54,959 nt of DNA from contig JAUYGU010000169.1 of NCBI GenBank assembly GCA_030690405.1, positions 1 through 54,959 of the forward strand. Direction: 5' to 3'. Shown in pieces: positions 8,339 through 17,129 of this stretch. The first letter of the stretch is position 1; each line of letters starts with the position of its first letter. This DNA is from Dehalococcoidia bacterium (GTDB lineage: Bacteria; Chloroflexota; Dehalococcoidia; SM23-28-2; RBG-16-64-32). The position numbers and the translations under genes are program-made. The notes below the pieces were generated by a model. It was not told the DNA's origin. It searched no databases and saw only the letters and a program-made list of their open reading frames with translations.

Positions 8339-9208
8339 CTACGAGGCGACTTCCTTCCAGATGCCCGCGCGGGCGCCCCATCTGTACAGGATGTTATCGT
8401 AGCGGCTGTCCGTCATGAGGGTCGCCAGGGCGTCCGTTAGCGCCTCTTTGAGCTCGCCGGAGTCTTTACGGACGCCGATCCCGTACGTGACGGGAAGTAT
8501 CTGGAAGTCGATGACCTCCAGGCCGCCGTCCGAGAGCAGGACGTCGTTGAGGGCTACGGCGTAGTCCACGACCACGGCGTCGGCGCCGCCGGCGCGGAGC
8601 TCAGCTACCGCCTGGTCCTGTTGGGCGAACGTCTTGATGCGGATGTTGACTGCGCCGGCGCAGAGGTCGGTGTTTAGAGCCCTCAGCTGATCCAGTTGGA
8701 GTGTCCCCTGCTGGACCGCAACGGTGTGCAGGCAAAGATGAGTGTCTACCCGGATCCCTGTGGGGTTGCCTGCGGGGACGAGGATGCCGGTGCCGCCTTT
8801 GAAGTACGGAATGAAGTCGATCAGCTGTCGCCGCTCCTCCGTGACCGTCATCGCCGACATGATGACGTCCACCCGGCCTTCCTCCAGCGCCGGGATGCGC
8901 CCGTCGACGTCGACGTCCACGAACTCGACCTCAACGCCGAGCTCTTCTCCCAGGGCCTGCGCCAGGTCGACATCGATGCCGGTGAGCGTGCTGGGTTCGC
9001 CGGCGAACGACTCAAACGGGGGGTATGGGATGTCGGAGCCGATGCGCAGGACACCGTCCTCCAGTTCGGGCGGCGGCGACGTCAGCCCCCGGCCGTCCTG
9101 CTCGCCGTCTTCAGTGCAGGCCGCGAGCAGGACGGCCGCCAGCAGCGCGAGAAGCGCAACTGAGAGTAGCGCGCGACGGTTGGGCGGGACGCGGGCCTGC
9201 AGGCTCAT
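8339..9208 (-). CDS. Solute-binding lipoprotein, family 3 (polar amino-acid type)
   Basis: A 289-residue periplasmic-binding-protein domain (SBP_bac_3) with a lipoprotein signal. The N-terminus has basic residues, a Leu/Ala-rich core and the lipobox LLAAC at about residues 27-31. The mature protein opens with the family pattern LRIGSDIPYPPFESF and carries GIDVDLAQALGEELG. Such proteins normally bind amino acids for an ABC importer, but no permease or ATPase gene is near. Its ATG overlaps the stop of the epimerase upstream (ATGA), so it is the last gene of the glycan operon. It may supply a ligand to a transporter encoded elsewhere, or act as a sensor. Confidence 0.88.
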   Translation of the reverse strand: MSLQARVPPNRRALLSVALLALLAAVLLAACTEDGEQDGRGLTSPPPELEDGVLRIGSDIPYPPFESFAGEPSTLTGIDVDLAQALGEELGVEVEFVDVDVDGRIPALEEGRVDVIMSAMTVTEERRQLIDFIPYFKGGTGILVPAGNPTGIRVDTHLCLHTVAVQQGTLQLDQLRALNTDLCAGAVNIRIKTFAQQDQAVAELRAGGADAVVVDYAVALNDVLLSDGGLEVIDFQILPVTYGIGVRKDSGELKEALTDALATLMTDSRYDNILYRWGARAGIWKEVAS

Positions 9209-10167
9209 GCGGCGCCTTCGGTGGCGTGTACCGCTTCCTGACGCCAGAACTCCAGCGTGTCCCGCACCATCTCGCGGATGGTCGTCTTGGGCTGCCAGCC
9301 CAGGGCGCTGAGGAGAGAACGGTCGCCTACCGTGATGGGGTCGTCCAGGTGGCGGCAGAGCTGCGGGTCCCGGTAGACCTCGGCGGGAACGCCGGCGGCG
9401 GCGATCACCGCCTGCAGCAGGTCGGATACGCTGGTTCCCGTCCCGCTGCAGACGTTGTACGCTTCGCCGGGCTGCCCCTTCTCGGCAAGCAGCAGCAGCG
9501 CCTCCACCGCGTCCCGGACGTCAAGGAAATCGCGGACCGCCTCGAGGTTCCCCACGGCGAGCGATGGACGCTGCCGGTTCTCGATCTCGACGACGCCGCG
9601 GCAGAAGTCAGAGCAGACGTCGCCCAGCTTGCGGGATCCGCTGACAAAGAACGGCCGCGCCCGGATTACTCTGAGGCCGTATGTTCGCCCGAAGAGTTCA
9701 GCCAGCATGTCCGCCGCCGCCTTGCTTACGCCGTAGGGGCTGGAGGGCCGGAACGGGCTGTGTTCCTTGATCGGCGTGTCATCGCGGTTGCTCGCGCCGT
9801 AGACCGCGCTGGAGGTTACGGCCACCAGGGTGGCGTTGGGACAGGCCGCCAGCATCGCCTGCAGCAGATAGAGCGTGCCGAAGACGTTGACGCGGAACGT
9901 GAGTTCGGGCTGGAGCCAGGAAGCGGAGGGCGAGCTCTGAGCGGCCAGGTGGAAGATCACCTCCGGCCTTGTAGTCGCGACAGCCTGCTCCAGGCTAACC
10001 GAGTCCACGATGTCGCACTCGATGACGGTCAGGCGTCCGTCCATGCGGTCTAGGCTGGATGGCCGGCGGCGCACCGTCCCGCAGACGGACCACCCCTCCT
10101 TCAGGAGGCGCTCCGCCAGGTGGGAGCCGATGAAGCCCCCGCAGCCGGTGATCAGACAGCGTCGCAA
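9205..10167 (-). CDS. NAD-dependent GDP-sugar epimerase/dehydratase (GMD/RMD-like)
   Basis: A 320-residue extended SDR. TGCGGFIGSH is the cofactor loop, VTSSAVYG contains the catalytic Ser region, and YGVSK gives the YxxxK pair. RARPFFVSGSR and the DFLDVRD segment resemble GDP-mannose 4,6-dehydratases and GDP-4-keto-6-deoxymannose reductases, suggesting a GDP-deoxyhexose pathway. The C-terminal LGWQPKTTIREMVRDTLEFW is typical of that group. It lies 12 bases downstream of the methyltransferase gene and is coupled by ATGA to the lipoprotein gene. Dehydratase versus reductase activity cannot be separated from sequence alone. Confidence 0.82.
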   Translation of the reverse strand: MRRCLITGCGGFIGSHLAERLLKEGWSVCGTVRRRPSSLDRMDGRLTVIECDIVDSVSLEQAVATTRPEVIFHLAAQSSPSASWLQPELTFRVNVFGTLYLLQAMLAACPNATLVAVTSSAVYGASNRDDTPIKEHSPFRPSSPYGVSKAAADMLAELFGRTYGLRVIRARPFFVSGSRKLGDVCSDFCRGVVEIENRQRPSLAVGNLEAVRDFLDVRDAVEALLLLAEKGQPGEAYNVCSGTGTSVSDLLQAVIAAAGVPAEVYRDPQLCRHLDDPITVGDRSLLSALGWQPKTTIREMVRDTLEFWRQEAVHATEGAA

Positions 10168-10179
10168 CGGTCCCTCGCG

Positions 10180-10932
10180 CTAGGGCCTGGGCCTGGCGAC
10201 GATGACCAGCCTGTGTCCAAGGGAGGGCCGAACGGTCATCGCTTCGTCAAAGAGGAAGAGGGGAGCGTAAGGCCAGGGCCAAGGCTTGCGTTCTCCCTCT
10301 CTCGCCGGGCAGGCGGCCGTTTCCAGAACCTCGAACCCGTGGGCCCGCAGAAGATCTTGCAGGGCTCCAGCGGTGTACAGGCGCAGATGTCCCGCCATGC
10401 CCCCGCCTTCTCCGAGCTTGAGGAGGCCGGGTCTACCGACCTCGTACAAAATGCTCGTCCCTGTTTCGAACGGTTGCCAGCCGAAGAGTAGCAGGAGCCG
10501 GTTGAGCCAGGATGCGAGGTTGGGGGTCGTGATGACGAGAATGCCATCGCTGGCCAGCGTCCTACGGGCCTCCTGCAGCAGGTGGTCCGGCTTCACCAGG
10601 TGCTCGATGACTTCGCCGGCGAAGACGGCATCAAAGTGGCCGTCCTCAAAGGGCAGGCTCGCGCTGTCGAGGTCGCACTGATGGGCGGACACACCCCGCG
10701 TCGCGGCGGCCTCCACGCAGGCCTGGGCGATGTCCACGCCGTACACCTCGCGAATGCCAAGCGTGGCTTTGAGGTAGGCAGCGACCTCCCCGACGCCGCA
10801 GCCCACGTCCAGAAGCCTCCGGCGCCCGGCCAGATGCTTCTCGAAGAGAGCCGCAGCCCTGCGGACCCTGCTGGTCACGAACCCCCCAATCTCACGGTCC
10901 GCCAGTTGCTCGTAGTGCTCACGCAGGCTCAA
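10180..10932 (-). CDS. Class I SAM-dependent methyltransferase
   Basis: A 250-residue methyltransferase with motif I LLDVGCGVGEVA at about residues 40-51, an acidic strand-2 region (YGVDIA) and DAVFAGEVIEHL as motif post-I/IV. It has no zinc-ribbon extension, unlike the two methyltransferases of the plus-strand unit. Its start overlaps the end of the upstream oxidoreductase gene by 14 bases. Within this operon it most likely methylates a sugar intermediate or caps a glycan; lipid or quinone substrates cannot be excluded. Confidence 0.83.
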   Translation of the reverse strand: MSLREHYEQLADREIGGFVTSRVRRAAALFEKHLAGRRRLLDVGCGVGEVAAYLKATLGIREVYGVDIAQACVEAAATRGVSAHQCDLDSASLPFEDGHFDAVFAGEVIEHLVKPDHLLQEARRTLASDGILVITTPNLASWLNRLLLLFGWQPFETGTSILYEVGRPGLLKLGEGGGMAGHLRLYTAGALQDLLRAHGFEVLETAACPAREGERKPWPWPYAPLFLFDEAMTVRPSLGHRLVIVARPRP

Positions 10933-11947
10933 GACTGGCCTCCCTTTCCAGCGCGCACACCTTTCGCTGCCGCGCGGCGTCGTAGGCGGCGTAGACCAGG
11001 CGCAGCGCCTCCAGCCCGTCCTCGCCGCTGGTCAGGGGCGCTCGCTCCTCTTCCACGGCGGAGACGAACTCGTCCCACTGCCGGGCCCAGGAGACGTCCG
11101 GGCCGCGGAACTCAGTTACCTCCTCCCCGAAGGGGGCGTGGAAATCGCGCAGGCCCAGGACGGCGCGCTCGCTGTCGTAGCCGCCGCCCAGCCCCTCCAC
11201 TTGAATGTAGCCGTCGCGCCCGAACAGCTCGAAGGAGAACAGGTTTTTCCACTGGCTGAGGGTTGAGTGTATGGACGCCACTACTCCATCCGTCGTGCGG
11301 TAGAGGGCGAAGGCGTTGTCCTCAAGCGGGGCGATGGGCCAGAAGCGCGTCTCTACGAAGGCCGTCACTTCCGCGAAGTCGCCCAGGAACCAGCGGGCGA
11401 GGTCCACCGCGTGGATCCCCTGCTCCATCATCTGGCCGCCGCCGACGATCCTGGGGTCGCAGCGCCACTCGTTCTCATAGCCCGGGCGGCCGCAGATGCC
11501 GTAGCGACAGCGCAGGAACAGCGGCGGCCCGATGGCCCCGTCCTTGAACCACTCGTACGCTTGCTGGATGCCGGGGTGGAAGCGGTGGTTGAAACCGCAC
11601 TGCAGCCGTACCCCCTCCTTCGCCGCCGTGGCGATCATCTCCTGCGCCTCGGCGACGGTGCGGGCCAGCGGCTTCTCGCAGAGCACGTGCTTCCCCCGCC
11701 GCATGGCAGCGATGCTGATCTCCGCGTGCAGGTGCGGTGGCGTGCAGACCACCACCGCCTCTACGTCGTCCCGTTCCACCAGCGGCCGCCAGCCGACGAC
11801 GCTCTCGCACCGGGACCTCCGCGCGAGGCGGGCTGCCGACTCCTGATGGGCGGCGCTGATCGCTACCACCTCCGTGCGCGGGTGGTTGAGAGCGGCGAGG
11901 GCGAGGCGTCCGCCCTGGAGCCCGGCGCCGATGATGCCAACCCTCAC
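10919..11947 (-). CDS. Gfo/Idh/MocA family NAD(P)-dependent oxidoreductase (copy 1)
   Basis: A 342-residue oxidoreductase with an N-terminal Rossmann domain (IIGAGLQGGRLA), the conserved CEKPLART loop and an active-site-like region GIHAVDLARWFLG. Family members oxidise or reduce the sugar ring, commonly at C3 of an NDP-hexose, which is a step before transamination or acetylation. It is closely similar to the second copy at 15211-16224, sharing FNHRFHPGIQQA-like text, GGG(Q/E)-(M/L)-x-(E/D)QG(I/V)H and the GIxGRxGYxxEWR pattern. The pair therefore looks like an internal duplication that may act on two different sugars. The ATGA overlap with the Ugd-like gene indicates coupled translation. Confidence 0.87.
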   Translation of the reverse strand: MRVGIIGAGLQGGRLALAALNHPRTEVVAISAAHQESAARLARRSRCESVVGWRPLVERDDVEAVVVCTPPHLHAEISIAAMRRGKHVLCEKPLARTVAEAQEMIATAAKEGVRLQCGFNHRFHPGIQQAYEWFKDGAIGPPLFLRCRYGICGRPGYENEWRCDPRIVGGGQMMEQGIHAVDLARWFLGDFAEVTAFVETRFWPIAPLEDNAFALYRTTDGVVASIHSTLSQWKNLFSFELFGRDGYIQVEGLGGGYDSERAVLGLRDFHAPFGEEVTEFRGPDVSWARQWDEFVSAVEEERAPLTSGEDGLEALRLVYAAYDAARQRKVCALEREASLEPA

Positions 11948-13275
11948 CGGCCCGGCCTTTCGCCGGCGCGGGCCTGACCGCGGCCGGTACCGAAGTAGAG
12001 GAACCCCTCGCGGGCCATGGCGTCGGCGTCGAGCAGGTTGTGGGGGTCCAGGAGGAGCGGCCGCTGCATCGCCCGGCGGATGCGGTGGAAGTCCAGCTGG
12101 CTGAACTCCGGCCAGGCGGTGGCCAGGAGGAGGGCATCGCCGCCTTCGGCCACGGCGTAGGGGTCATCACAGCGGATCACATCTCCCAGGAGCCTCATCT
12201 CCTGCGGCTCTGCCTTGGGGTCGTACGCCCGGACGGAGGCGCCGTCCGCTGTCAACGCCTTGATGAACTCCAGGGCGGCCGAGCGCCGGAGGGTGCTGGT
12301 CCCCGGCTTGTAGGTGAGGCCGAGTACGCCGACGCGCCGCCCCTGCAACGACGGGTAGACCGCCTTCAGCTTGCGCAGCACCCTCCCGCTCTGCCCCTCG
12401 TTAACGGCCAGGACGGCGCGGGCCATCGGCGCCGGGCAGGAGTGCTGCTCGGCGATCGCCAGGAGCGCCTTGAGATCGCGCGCCAGCGTACCGCCGGCGA
12501 AACCGAGGCCGGGGTGGAGGGGAGCGCCGGCGCTGATGCGGGAGTCCAGGCGGAGCGCTTGGGCCACGCCCAGGGCATCCGCGCCCACCTCATCGCAGAT
12601 GTTGGCGACCTCGTTGATGAAGCTGATGCAGGTGGCCAGATAGAAGTTGGTGGCGTGCTTGATCATCTCCGCCGTGCGCAGGTCCACCCTCACCCGGGGG
12701 GCCTCAATGGCGGCGAGCAGGCCGTCGACGCGGTCGGCGACGGTGGCCTCGTTGGCGCCGATCACCAGCATGTCCGGATGCCGGAAGCGCTCCAGCGCCT
12801 GGCCGAGGCGGAGGTTCTCCGGCAAGTAGGCGATGGCGAAGGTGAGGCTCGGGTTCAGCTCGCTGATGCGCGCCGCCAGCTGCTCACACGTGCCTACGGG
12901 AACCTGGCTGCTGACGATGACGGTGGCGCCGTCCTCCAGATGGCAGGCCAGATCGGCGGCGGCGCCGAACAGGGGGGACAGGTCGACCTCATCCTTCTCA
13001 TCCAGCGGCGTATCGTGGGCGATGAAGGCGGCTGTCGCGCCCTTCAACCCCTCTACCGGGTCGGTCGTGAAGCTGAGCCGCCCGCCGGCTATGTTGGCAG
13101 CGATAAGCTCGTCCAGGCCGGGCTCGAACAGCGGGGCCATTCCGCGCCTCAGCTTCTCCACCCTGGCGGCGTCGGGATCGACCCCGGTCACGCGATAGCC
13201 GAGCTCGGCCAGGCAGGCGGCGGTCACGCAGCCCAGGTGCCAGGCGCCGATGACGCCGATCTTTTTCCCGCTCAT
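11944..13275 (-). CDS. UDP-glucose/GDP-mannose dehydrogenase family protein lacking the catalytic Cys
   Basis: A 443-residue protein with the full three-domain layout of nucleotide-sugar dehydrogenases: an N-terminal Rossmann domain (IGVIGAWHLG), a central helix with the conserved EMIKHATNFYLA (Lys206, Asn210), and a C-terminal domain with GLTYKPGTSTLRRS. The loop that normally carries the thioester-forming Cys (GFGGSCFPKD) reads GFAGGTLARD (258-267), placing Thr263 where Cys should be. A normal four-electron oxidation to the uronate is therefore unlikely by the textbook route. I start it at 13275, where ATG forms an ATGA overlap with the upstream stop; five further N-terminal residues are possible. 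Confidence 0.85.
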   Translation of the reverse strand: MSGKKIGVIGAWHLGCVTAACLAELGYRVTGVDPDAARVEKLRRGMAPLFEPGLDELIAANIAGGRLSFTTDPVEGLKGATAAFIAHDTPLDEKDEVDLSPLFGAAADLACHLEDGATVIVSSQVPVGTCEQLAARISELNPSLTFAIAYLPENLRLGQALERFRHPDMLVIGANEATVADRVDGLLAAIEAPRVRVDLRTAEMIKHATNFYLATCISFINEVANICDEVGADALGVAQALRLDSRISAGAPLHPGLGFAGGTLARDLKALLAIAEQHSCPAPMARAVLAVNEGQSGRVLRKLKAVYPSLQGRRVGVLGLTYKPGTSTLRRSAALEFIKALTADGASVRAYDPKAEPQEMRLLGDVIRCDDPYAVAEGGDALLLATAWPEFSQLDFHRIRRAMQRPLLLDPHNLLDADAMAREGFLYFGTGRGQARAGERPGR

Positions 13276-14240
13276 ACTCTCGCCGGCCACCCTTGCGCCG
13301 TCAGCCGCCCCACGGCGATTCGGACCGACTCCACGGCACCGTGCTTGGCTGTCCAGCCCAGCTCGCGCATCTTGCTGACGTCGTGGAAGTAGACGGGAAC
13401 GTCGCCGGGCCAGCCGCGGCGGCCGCCGGTGTAGTGAAACTCCGTGTCCTGCAGCCCCATCTCCTCTACGGTGATGCGGGCGACATCCGTCACCTTAAGA
13501 CTGGTCTCCGAGCCCAGGTTGAACACATCGCAGGGCTCACCTTTGGCGTGGTGAAAGGCGAAGAGCATCCCCTCCACGCAATCGTCCACCAGGAAGAAGT
13601 TCTTCTGCTGCTCGCCGTCGCCAAGGATCTCCAGCATATGGGGGTCCTTCTGCAGCTTGCGGACGAAGTCGAAGATGACGCCGTGCCCCATGCGTCCGCC
13701 GACGACGTTGGCGAAGCGGAACATCCAGGCCTGGATGCCGCGCAGGTGGCAGTAGGCGCTGATCAGCCCCTCGCAGCCCAGCTTGGCGGCGCCGTAGGGG
13801 GAGATGGGTAGGAGGGGGCCGACGTCCTCCGGCGTCGGCTGCACCGGCGTCTCGCCGTAGACTGCGGCCGAGGAGGCGAAGAGGAGCTTGCCGATGCTGT
13901 TGGCGGCCATCGCCTCCAGCACGTTACTGGTGGCGATTGTGCAGTTCTTCAGGTCGAGCTGAGGGTCGGCGGCGCCGCCGGGGATGTCCGTGTTCGCGCC
14001 CAGGTGGCAGACCACGTCGTGGCCGGCCATTGCCTGGGTGAGGGTGTCCAGGTCCAGCATGTCCGCCTGCACCAGGCTGAAGCGTGGGTTCTGCTGGGCC
14101 CGCTCCAGCCACTCGCTGGGTCCGAGGTCGAGCTTGTCGTAGGTGGTCACCCCGTGCCCCTCCGCCAGCAGCCGGTCTACCAGGTGGCTGCCGATGAAGC
14201 CGGCGCCCCCGGTGACGAAGTACCTTTCCCCGTCCGTCAT
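13272..14240 (-). CDS. NAD-dependent nucleotide-sugar epimerase
   Basis: A 322-residue extended [14 protein letters not shown] at the N-terminus, [10 protein letters not shown] around the catalytic Ser, and YGAAK as the YxxxK motif. [19 protein letters not shown] and [14 protein letters not shown] follow the UDP-glucose/GlcNAc 4-epimerase-like pattern. The ATG at 14240 is preceded by AGGAG and is embedded in an ATGA overlap with the glycosyltransferase stop. A much longer open frame continues upstream but is antisense to other genes, so I reject it. It probably supplies a C4-epimerised or related NDP-sugar to the operon's transferases. Confidence 0.84.
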   Translation of the reverse strand: MTDGERYFVTGGAGFIGSHLVDRLLAEGHGVTTYDKLDLGPSEWLERAQQNPRFSLVQADMLDLDTLTQAMAGHDVVCHLGANTDIPGGAADPQLDLKNCTIATSNVLEAMAANSIGKLLFASSAAVYGETPVQPTPEDVGPLLPISPYGAAKLGCEGLISAYCHLRGIQAWMFRFANVVGGRMGHGVIFDFVRKLQKDPHMLEILGDGEQQKNFFLVDDCVEGMLFAFHHAKGEPCDVFNLGSETSLKVTDVARITVEEMGLQDTEFHYTGGRRGWPGDVPVYFHDVSKMRELGWTAKHGAVESVRIAVGRLTAQGWPARV

Positions 14241-15214
14241 TCCGCTTCTCCTTTCTGGGCACTCCGGCTGAAGACGCCGGAGAGATAACCAAAAGCCAGG
14301 AACCCAAGTGATACCGTGATAAGGCGGAGCCGGCGGACCGCCAGCACCGGGTGGTGTGGCAAGCTGGCCAGAGTGCGCGGCAGCAGGCCGGTGAGGATGC
14401 GCCGCAGGAGCCCTCGCTCGATGCCGAGCGGCGCCGCCGCCCCGGCCGCGCGCTGCAGCATCCTGCGGGAGCGGCCGATGAAGTAGGACCGCTCCACCAC
14501 CCAGGGCAGTCCCAGGCGGTAGCGGTGCACTTTGTGCCAGATGCGGGCGCGGGGGCTGAAGACGATGCGCTTGCCGGTGGCCGCCTTCGCTCGCAAGGAG
14601 AACTCGTTGTCTTCTGCGAAGTCGCCGCGATGGAAGCCGTGGCCGTTGTTGAAGCCACCGCAGGCCTGGAACGCCTCTCTGCGAAAGGCCATGTTGTGGC
14701 CCCAGGCGTTCCGCACCTCCCGTGCGTCCTCCCAGCCGGTCCAGCCCGTGCAGCTGATGAGCCAGTAAAACTCCTCCGGCAGCCAGCTCATCGCCTCGTC
14801 GTCCCAGAGGGGGAGAGTAGCGCCCGTAAGCCCGACGACCGTGTCCGAGCGGCAGGCGCTCACTACCTCGACGGCCCAATCGGGGAAGGCGATGGCGTCA
14901 TCGTCGATGAAGGCCAGGATCTCGCCTCTCGCGGCTTCGATCCCGACGTTGCGGGCGGCAGAGAGGCCGCGCTCGCCGTCGTTAAACAGCACTCGCGCGT
15001 TGGGTATACGCCGCTCCGTGACGTGAGCGGCGACGCGCTCGTACAGCTCGCGGCAGCCCTCCGCGACGAACAGCGTCTCCATGGGCGAGTAGGTCTGCGC
15101 CGCCAGGCTGTCCATCAGATCAAGGGCGTCGTCCAGCCTGTCGAGGGTGTGGGAGGTGGCGATCACCGAGAGCAGGGGTGCGCCCCCGTCCTCCGGGCCG
15201 ATGCGGTGGTTCAT
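14237..15214 (-). CDS. Family 2 glycosyltransferase
   Basis: A 325-residue GT-A fold glycosyltransferase. [20 protein letters not shown] starts the nucleotide-binding domain, [21 protein letters not shown] contains the DDD metal/donor motif, and [12 protein letters not shown]...[12 protein letters not shown] carries the acceptor/catalytic-base region (ED). The C-terminus has one hydrophobic helix (about 290-310) that probably anchors it to the inner membrane. Start and stop both lie in ATGA overlaps with neighbouring genes. It would add a sugar to a lipid-linked chain on the cytoplasmic side. Confidence 0.87.
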   Translation of the reverse strand: MNHRIGPEDGGAPLLSVIATSHTLDRLDDALDLMDSLAAQTYSPMETLFVAEGCRELYERVAAHVTERRIPNARVLFNDGERGLSAARNVGIEAARGEILAFIDDDAIAFPDWAVEVVSACRSDTVVGLTGATLPLWDDEAMSWLPEEFYWLISCTGWTGWEDAREVRNAWGHNMAFRREAFQACGGFNNGHGFHRGDFAEDNEFSLRAKAATGKRIVFSPRARIWHKVHRYRLGLPWVVERSYFIGRSRRMLQRAAGAAAPLGIERGLLRRILTGLLPRTLASLPHHPVLAVRRLRLITVSLGFLAFGYLSGVFSRSAQKGEAE

Positions 15215-16224
15215 GCCGGATCCCCCGGCGCCACCATCCTGCCCGTACGCGCCGACTCGTACAGCGCCTCGGTCAGGCGGGACGCCATCAGCCCGTCCCG
15301 GCCGCTCCCCAGCGGCTCGCGGCCCTCGTCGACGGCCGCGACGAACTCCCGCCACTCCTCGGCCCAGGAGCGGTCTTCGCCCCTGAACTCGATGACCCGC
15401 TCCCTGAACGGCGCCGAGGGAGACCTCTTGCCCAGGACGGCGCGCTCCGTTCCATAGCTGCCGTTGAGCCCTTCCACCTTCACGTAGCCTTCCTTGCCGA
15501 ACACCTCGAAGGAGAACAAGTTTCTCCACTCCGTCCAACTGGCGTGGAGAGAAGCGACCTGGCCGCCGGTGGTGCGGAGGAGGGCGAAGGCGTTGTCCTC
15601 CAGCGGCCCGATCTCCCAGTAGCTGCTGGAGAGAAAGGCGAAGCACTCCGAGAACTCGCCCAGGAACCAGCGGGCCAGGTCCAGCCCGTGGACACCCTGA
15701 TCTATCAGCTCGCCGCCGCCGCTGATCTCGCCCTGTGCCCGCCACTCGCGGTCGTAACCCTCGCGGCCGGCGATCCCGTGCCGGGAGCGGATGAACATGA
15801 TCTCCCCGATCTGCCCTTCGTCGCACCAGAGCTTGGCCTGGCGGATCGCGGGGTGGTGGCGGTGGTTGAGGCCGCACTTGATCCTGACGCCGGACTCCTG
15901 GGCGGCGTCGAGCATCCTCCGGGCCTCCGTGGGGTTGCGGCCCAGCGGCTTCTCGCAGAGGACATGCTTGCCCCGCCTCAGGGCGGCCACGGCGATGGAG
16001 GCGTGGAGGTGTGGCGGCGTGCAGATCAGCACCGCCTCCACTTCTTCGGTTTCGATCACGTCCTGCCAGCGCCGCGTGGCGAGGCAGCCGTACTCCTGTG
16101 CAAGCCGCTGCGCAGCCTCGGAGTCGATGTCCGCCACCAGTAGCAAGCGGTCGCCGTCGGCGAGCCGCAGAGCGGATGCGCGGCGGTTTCCCTGAAGGCC
16201 CGCGCCCACGATTGCCGTTCTCAT
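15211..16224 (-). CDS. Gfo/Idh/MocA family NAD(P)-dependent oxidoreductase (copy 2)
   Basis: A 337-residue oxidoreductase starting at ATG 16224 (MRTAIVGAGLQG), with VLCEKPLGRNP and GGGELIDQGVHGLDLARWFLG. It is a paralogue of the protein at 10919-11947, and the two align almost end to end by eye. The most variable part is the substrate-facing C-terminal domain (GSYGTERAVLG versus GGYDSERAVLG). It overlaps both neighbours by ATGA. A 3-keto or related sugar-nucleotide intermediate is the likely substrate, inferred from glycan-locus context. Confidence 0.87.
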   Translation of the reverse strand: MRTAIVGAGLQGNRRASALRLADGDRLLLVADIDSEAAQRLAQEYGCLATRRWQDVIETEEVEAVLICTPPHLHASIAVAALRRGKHVLCEKPLGRNPTEARRMLDAAQESGVRIKCGLNHRHHPAIRQAKLWCDEGQIGEIMFIRSRHGIAGREGYDREWRAQGEISGGGELIDQGVHGLDLARWFLGEFSECFAFLSSSYWEIGPLEDNAFALLRTTGGQVASLHASWTEWRNLFSFEVFGKEGYVKVEGLNGSYGTERAVLGKRSPSAPFRERVIEFRGEDRSWAEEWREFVAAVDEGREPLGSGRDGLMASRLTEALYESARTGRMVAPGDPA

Positions 16225-17129
16225 TCCTCGCTCCTGGCCTGGGCCGGGACCACTCGGCGGAGGGTGTACAGGTCTGACGAGGCCAGTTCGCGCATCTGGG
16301 AAGGGATGGACCGCCAGTCGTCCCAGACGGCGCTGATAAACCGCCCACTGAGGCCGTCCGATTCGTCCGAGGCGAGGAAGACGGCGAGAGCGACGGCGTC
16401 CGGGAGCGTGGGGTTGCCGCTGCGCTGCTGCCGGTAGGCTTCCTGGAGCGCCTCCGTTCCGGCCGCTTCGCCGGCGCGGAGGATGGACTCCGTCAGGCGC
16501 GTAAACACGGGCCCCGGCGCCATGGCGTTCACCTGCACGTTGTGCTCGGCGACCTCCTTGGCCACGCTCTCCGTGAAGCGGATGATGGCGGCCTTGGAGG
16601 CGGCGTAGGCGGTGAAGTTGGGCCGCGACGAGGCGGCGCCGCCGCCGGAGAGGTTGATGATCTTCCCGCGCCGGCGCTCCACCATGCCGGGCAGCACGGC
16701 CCGTGTGCAAAGGAACGTCCCCACCAGGTTCACCATGATCGTGTTCACCCAGGCCTGGCTGTCGTTGCTGATCAGGGGCCCGATGGGCCCGAACGTCCCC
16801 GCGTTGTTGACCAGGACGTCGATGCGCCCAAACCGGTCGAGGGCGGCGCGGGCCATCGCGTCCACCTGAGCCGCATTGGAGACGTCGACGGGCACGGCGA
16901 TCGCCTCACCTCCGCGGGAGGCGATCGCCCCGGCGGTGCTCTCGATCTCGGCCTCCGTGCGGGCGGCGGCGACCACGCGGGCTCCCTCCCGCGCCAGGCC
17001 CATGGCGATCTCCTTGCCGATCCCCCGGCCCGCCCCGGTGACGATGGCGACGCGGTTCTTCAGCCTCGCCCCAACGGCCTCGGGTCTGGAGCCGGCCTCA
17101 GGCCTTCTGTCTGCCGTACGTTCAACCAC
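16221..17129 (-). CDS. Short-chain dehydrogenase/reductase
   Basis: A 302-residue classical SDR. VTGAGRGIGKEIA is the cofactor loop, NNAGTFG the structural motif, NLSGGGAAS the Ser region and YAASK the catalytic Tyr/Lys. The N-terminus carries ~23 residues before the first strand, so the true start could be later than GTG 17129. The upstream start overlaps the flippase-GT gene by 8 bases, which fits tight packing. In this operon it probably reduces a keto group on a sugar or polyketide-like substituent. The acceptor is unknown. Confidence 0.82.
   Translation of the reverse strand: MVERTADRRPEAGSRPEAVGARLKNRVAIVTGAGRGIGKEIAMGLAREGARVVAAARTEAEIESTAGAIASRGGEAIAVPVDVSNAAQVDAMARAALDRFGRIDVLVNNAGTFGPIGPLISNDSQAWVNTIMVNLVGTFLCTRAVLPGMVERRRGKIINLSGGGAASSRPNFTAYAASKAAIIRFTESVAKEVAEHNVQVNAMAPGPVFTRLTESILRAGEAAGTEALQEAYRQQRSGNPTLPDAVALAVFLASDESDGLSGRFISAVWDDWRSIPSQMRELASSDLYTLRRVVPAQARSEE

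Noticed and set aside
10919..16224. The two Gfo/Idh genes considered as a recent tandem duplication of a multi-gene block
   Set aside because: Only these two genes match; the genes between and around them are of different families.
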